The translations under genes and the position numbers were made by a program. Positions 61,363 to 64,000 of a stretch of DNA of 64,000 bases are shown in pieces; positions within the stretch are counted from its first letter, which is position 1, and every line of letters begins with the position of its first letter. The notes beneath the pieces were generated by a model. That model searched no databases and had not been told where the DNA came from. It saw nothing but the letters and a program-made list of their open reading frames with translations. This DNA comes from Hyalangium ruber (GTDB lineage: Bacteria; Myxococcota; Myxococcia; Myxococcales; Myxococcaceae): NCBI RefSeq assembly GCF_034259325.1, contig NZ_JAXIVS010000003.1, positions 744,001-808,000 of the forward strand. Reading direction: 5' to 3'.

Positions 61363-64000
61363 ATGAAGAAGCTACTGCTCGTCGTGGCCTGGGTCCTGGC
61401 CACCGCGGCCTGTGCTCCAGCCAGCTCCCTGGATCCCCTCCCCGGCATCGAGGAGCCGTCACCTCCGCCCCCGCCTCCGCCCCCGCCACCTCCGCCCCCA
61501 CCACCTCCGCCTCCACCGCCGCCCCCCGCCGCCGTGGTCGCGCCGTTCGATCCGATCTCCTCTCCCATGGTCGTCCCCGTACCGAACGATCTGCTCATCG
61601 ATCTGGAGACGGGCCGGGTCAACGTGCCCATCGACCCCAGCGCCACCGAGGCGCAGCAGGAGTTCACGAGGGACTACCTCAATACCCTCAACGGCTTTCC
61701 AACCAGCGTCATAGCGGGAACCAAACTCGCCGACCTGGACAGGACCACGGTGAACGTATCGACGGTGCGGTTCATCGACCTGCTTGCGGGTACGCCCATC
61801 GCCAGGCCCCCCGTCACGCCGACCCTCACGTATGACGAGGACACCGATCAGCTCATCCTCGCACCACCGGCCACGGGCTGGCCCAAGGGGGGCCGGTACG
61901 CCGTGGCGCTCATCGCCGGCGAGGCGGGCTTGAAGGGGTTGGATGGCAAGGCGGTGGTGGGCTCGCTGATGTGGACGCTCATCGCCCAGTCGACGCCGCT
62001 CGTCACCTGTGACGATCTGAATTCGCCGGACTGCGCGCTCGCCACGGAGCAGATTCCCTCGGACAAGACGGATCCCGCCGAGCGCCTCAGGGAACAGCTC
62101 GCGCGAGCGCTGCGACTCGAGGAACTGCGTCGCACCTACAAGCCGCTGCTGGACGCGATCGCGGCGCAGGGGGTGAGTCGAGGTGACATCGTGCTGCTGT
62201 GGACCTTCCGCATCATGGACCAGCCGGAGATGACGTTCGATCTCGCCACCAACGTCATGCCCTTTCCCAACGACCTGCTGCTGCAGCGCAATCCGGATGG
62301 CACCGCGCGCGTGAACCTGCCGCTACCGCCCAATGCCTCGCCCGCGCAGGAGCAGCTCATCCAGGGCCTGAACACGCTGGATGGATTCTCCACCACGGCG
62401 CCCATCGTCTCGGAGAACAGCGACGTGCGAGGGGTCCTCGACACGGGTCGCGTGGACGCGGCGAGCCTGGCAACGGGCACGAAGTTCCTCAAGCTGACGC
62501 CAGGTGGCACGGCACCCAACGTGGTGGCGTGCATCAACTGCGTCTCCAGCAGGAACGCGGACGGCAGCATCCCGAACAACCCGCAGCAACTGCAGTTCGT
62601 GCCCCAGGTGCCGCTGGACGAGAAGTCCTCCTACGCGGCCACGGTGACGACGGACCTGCGGGACGAGCAGGGCCGAAGCGTGGCGCCCACGGCGGCGTTC
62701 GCGCTGATGCGCCTGAGCGTCCCGCTGGTGGTGGACGGCACGAGCCAGGTGTCGGGAATCTCGGACATAACGGCCCAGACGCTCGAGCCGCTGCGCGCCA
62801 GGCTCGAGGCGACGCTCGACACGCTGGTGGAGCAGGGACTCCCACGCTCGAAGCTCGCGCTGGCGTGGACCTTCACCACGCAGAGCACGGTCTCCACGCT
62901 CCAGAAAGTGCATGCGCTGCCGGCCGCCTCGTACGGCCCTGCCGGCCTCCCCAACCAGCCGCTCTACCTGTTCGACATCACGACGCAGCTCAAGGCACAA
63001 CTGGCGGCGCAAGGCCTCTCCAGCAACAACATCGGCAGGGCCTTCCAGGGCGCGCTCGTCCTGCCCTTCGCGTTGACGGGGAGTGGTGGGACCCTGAATC
63101 CCGCGCAGCCCCGGTTCGACCGCGTTCCGTTCCTGCTGACGCTGCCCACCGGCGCCGTGCCGGCACAGGGCTACCCCATCACCCTCTTCAGCCACGGGTT
63201 CCGAGGTGACCGGAACAATGTCCTCTCCGTGCTCGATGCCCTGGCGGGAGCAGGGCACGCGACGGTCGCGGTGGATGCCGTCTTCCACGGTGACCGCAGC
63301 AGCTGCGCGGGGATCACCGCGAGCGCCGGCCTCATGGATCCGAGCAATGGGTCCTCCATCGATACTCCCGACAAGGCCTGCGCCACGGGAATGTGCGACA
63401 CGGTCACAAGCAGCCCCACGTATGGCCGCTGCATCTCCGCCACGCGGAACACTTGCGATCCTTCTTCCTCGGCGGCGGTTCCCGGCGACATCACCTGCGC
63501 CCAAGCGAACCAGGGCCGTTGCCTCTTGACGAGCACGACGGATCCGACCGTGGGAGTCTGCGAGGGGGGAAGCTTCAAGGTCGGCTCTCGCCAGACGCCG
63601 TACATCTCCGGTTGGAACTTCATCGACATGTCCAACCTGTTCGCGATGCGCGACAACTTCCGCCAGGATACCCTCGACTATGCGCAGCTCGTACGCGTGC
63701 TCACCTCGGGGACGCTCGATCCTCTGCTCGCGGCGCGGGGAGCGGGAAAGCTCGATAGCGCCCGGATCGGCTACCTCGGGCAGAGCCAGGGTGGCTTGCT
63801 GGGAAGCCTCTACACCTCCGTGTCACCGAACGTCCGGAACGTGGTGCTCAACGTGCCAGGCGGAGACCTGACCCAGCTCCTGCTGACCTCTCCCGCATTC
63901 GTCAGCCCACGCTCCCGCTTCCTGGCAAGCCTCGCTGCCCAAGGCATCCAACAGGGCACGCCGGCCTTCGATCAGTACCTCGGGTTCTCCCGGATGATCC
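61363..64000 (+). CDS. Partial lipoprotein alpha/beta-hydrolase with polyproline linker
   Basis: At least 879 residues; the end is beyond the window. A lipoprotein signal (MKKLLLVVAWVLATAAC) is followed by a run of 22 prolines, two Ig-like/Big-like repeats (each containing a variant of PxPNDLLIDLETG or PFPNDLLLQRNP) and an alpha/beta-hydrolase domain from about residue 600 (LFSHGFRGDRNNVLSVLDALA), with a GxSxG nucleophile at GQSQG, Ser808. A Cys-rich insert lies between. Likely a surface-bound esterase, lipase or peptidase. AAGGA supports the start. It stands alone after the decarboxylase. Confidence 0.85.
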   Translation, partial: MKKLLLVVAWVLATAACAPASSLDPLPGIEEPSPPPPPPPPPPPPPPPPPPPPPPAAVVAPFDPISSPMVVPVPNDLLIDLETGRVNVPIDPSATEAQQEFTRDYLNTLNGFPTSVIAGTKLADLDRTTVNVSTVRFIDLLAGTPIARPPVTPTLTYDEDTDQLILAPPATGWPKGGRYAVALIAGEAGLKGLDGKAVVGSLMWTLIAQSTPLVTCDDLNSPDCALATEQIPSDKTDPAERLREQLARALRLEELRRTYKPLLDAIAAQGVSRGDIVLLWTFRIMDQPEMTFDLATNVMPFPNDLLLQRNPDGTARVNLPLPPNASPAQEQLIQGLNTLDGFSTTAPIVSENSDVRGVLDTGRVDAASLATGTKFLKLTPGGTAPNVVACINCVSSRNADGSIPNNPQQLQFVPQVPLDEKSSYAATVTTDLRDEQGRSVAPTAAFALMRLSVPLVVDGTSQVSGISDITAQTLEPLRARLEATLDTLVEQGLPRSKLALAWTFTTQSTVSTLQKVHALPAASYGPAGLPNQPLYLFDITTQLKAQLAAQGLSSNNIGRAFQGALVLPFALTGSGGTLNPAQPRFDRVPFLLTLPTGAVPAQGYPITLFSHGFRGDRNNVLSVLDALAGAGHATVAVDAVFHGDRSSCAGITASAGLMDPSNGSSIDTPDKACATGMCDTVTSSPTYGRCISATRNTCDPSSSAAVPGDITCAQANQGRCLLTSTTDPTVGVCEGGSFKVGSRQTPYISGWNFIDMSNLFAMRDNFRQDTLDYAQLVRVLTSGTLDPLLAARGAGKLDSARIGYLGQSQGGLLGSLYTSVSPNVRNVVLNVPGGDLTQLLLTSPAFVSPRSRFLASLAAQGIQQGTPAFDQYLGFSRMI

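Overview
This 64 kb window is high-GC bacterial chromosome from a myxobacterium, most likely the Archangium/Cystobacter/Stigmatella group. The evidence is the set of lineage-typical families: a SitA/SitI-type toxin-immunity pair with a double-CXXCG immunity protein, a DUF2378 protein, a CorE-like copper-responsive ECF sigma factor, many lipoproteins, a membrane-spanning Ser/Thr kinase and a large choice-of-anchor-A lipoprotein. No rRNA, complete tRNA, CRISPR array or intact insertion sequence was seen. I read about fifty genes, one of them frameshifted and two cut by the window edges.

Layout. 1-12 kb: a repeat-rich partial gene, a GNAT acetyltransferase, a secreted alginate lyase, an MscS channel, the sitA/sitI-like pair, L-serine dehydratase, an FMN reductase, a YebC regulator and a large surface lipoprotein. 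12.3-17.3 kb: a compact five-gene operon pairing a NitT/TauT-type ABC transporter, whose binding protein is fused to an OmpA peptidoglycan-binding domain, with two unknown coiled-coil proteins. 17.3-19.8 kb: a membrane protein, DUF2378 and a Rieske oxygenase. 19.8-34 kb: a metal (probably copper) resistance island. It has an outer-membrane-barrel candidate, a P-type ATPase, a hemerythrin-like protein, an MFS exporter and a six-gene leftward operon (TolC, His-rich protein, CusB-like adaptor, CusA-like pump, cupredoxin lipoprotein, CorE-like sigma factor).

34-47 kb: a lectin-tailed subtilase, small lipoprotein genes, a LysR/SDR divergent pair, then a LodA/LodB-type quinoprotein oxidase operon led by a beta-trefoil/di-heme protein and preceded by helically phased copies of TGACGTGTCA. 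An LRR protein and a frameshifted DUF2975-HTH pair follow. 47-64 kb: a glycosyltransferase-like protein, a Ser/Thr kinase, a zinc-ribbon-like protein, two amidohydrolase lipoproteins, a metallo-beta-lactamase-fold hydrolase, a DUF2442-FHA fusion, a group II PLP decarboxylase carrying two EF-hands, and a partial alpha/beta-hydrolase lipoprotein.

The strongest leads for something undescribed are the SBP-OmpA ABC operon, the trefoil-cytochrome + LodA/LodB operon with its phased operator array, the EF-hand decarboxylase, and a 54-bp dispersed repeat (three copies) whose end looks like a tRNA/tmRNA T-arm. All functions are inferred from reading the sequence; no database search was run.
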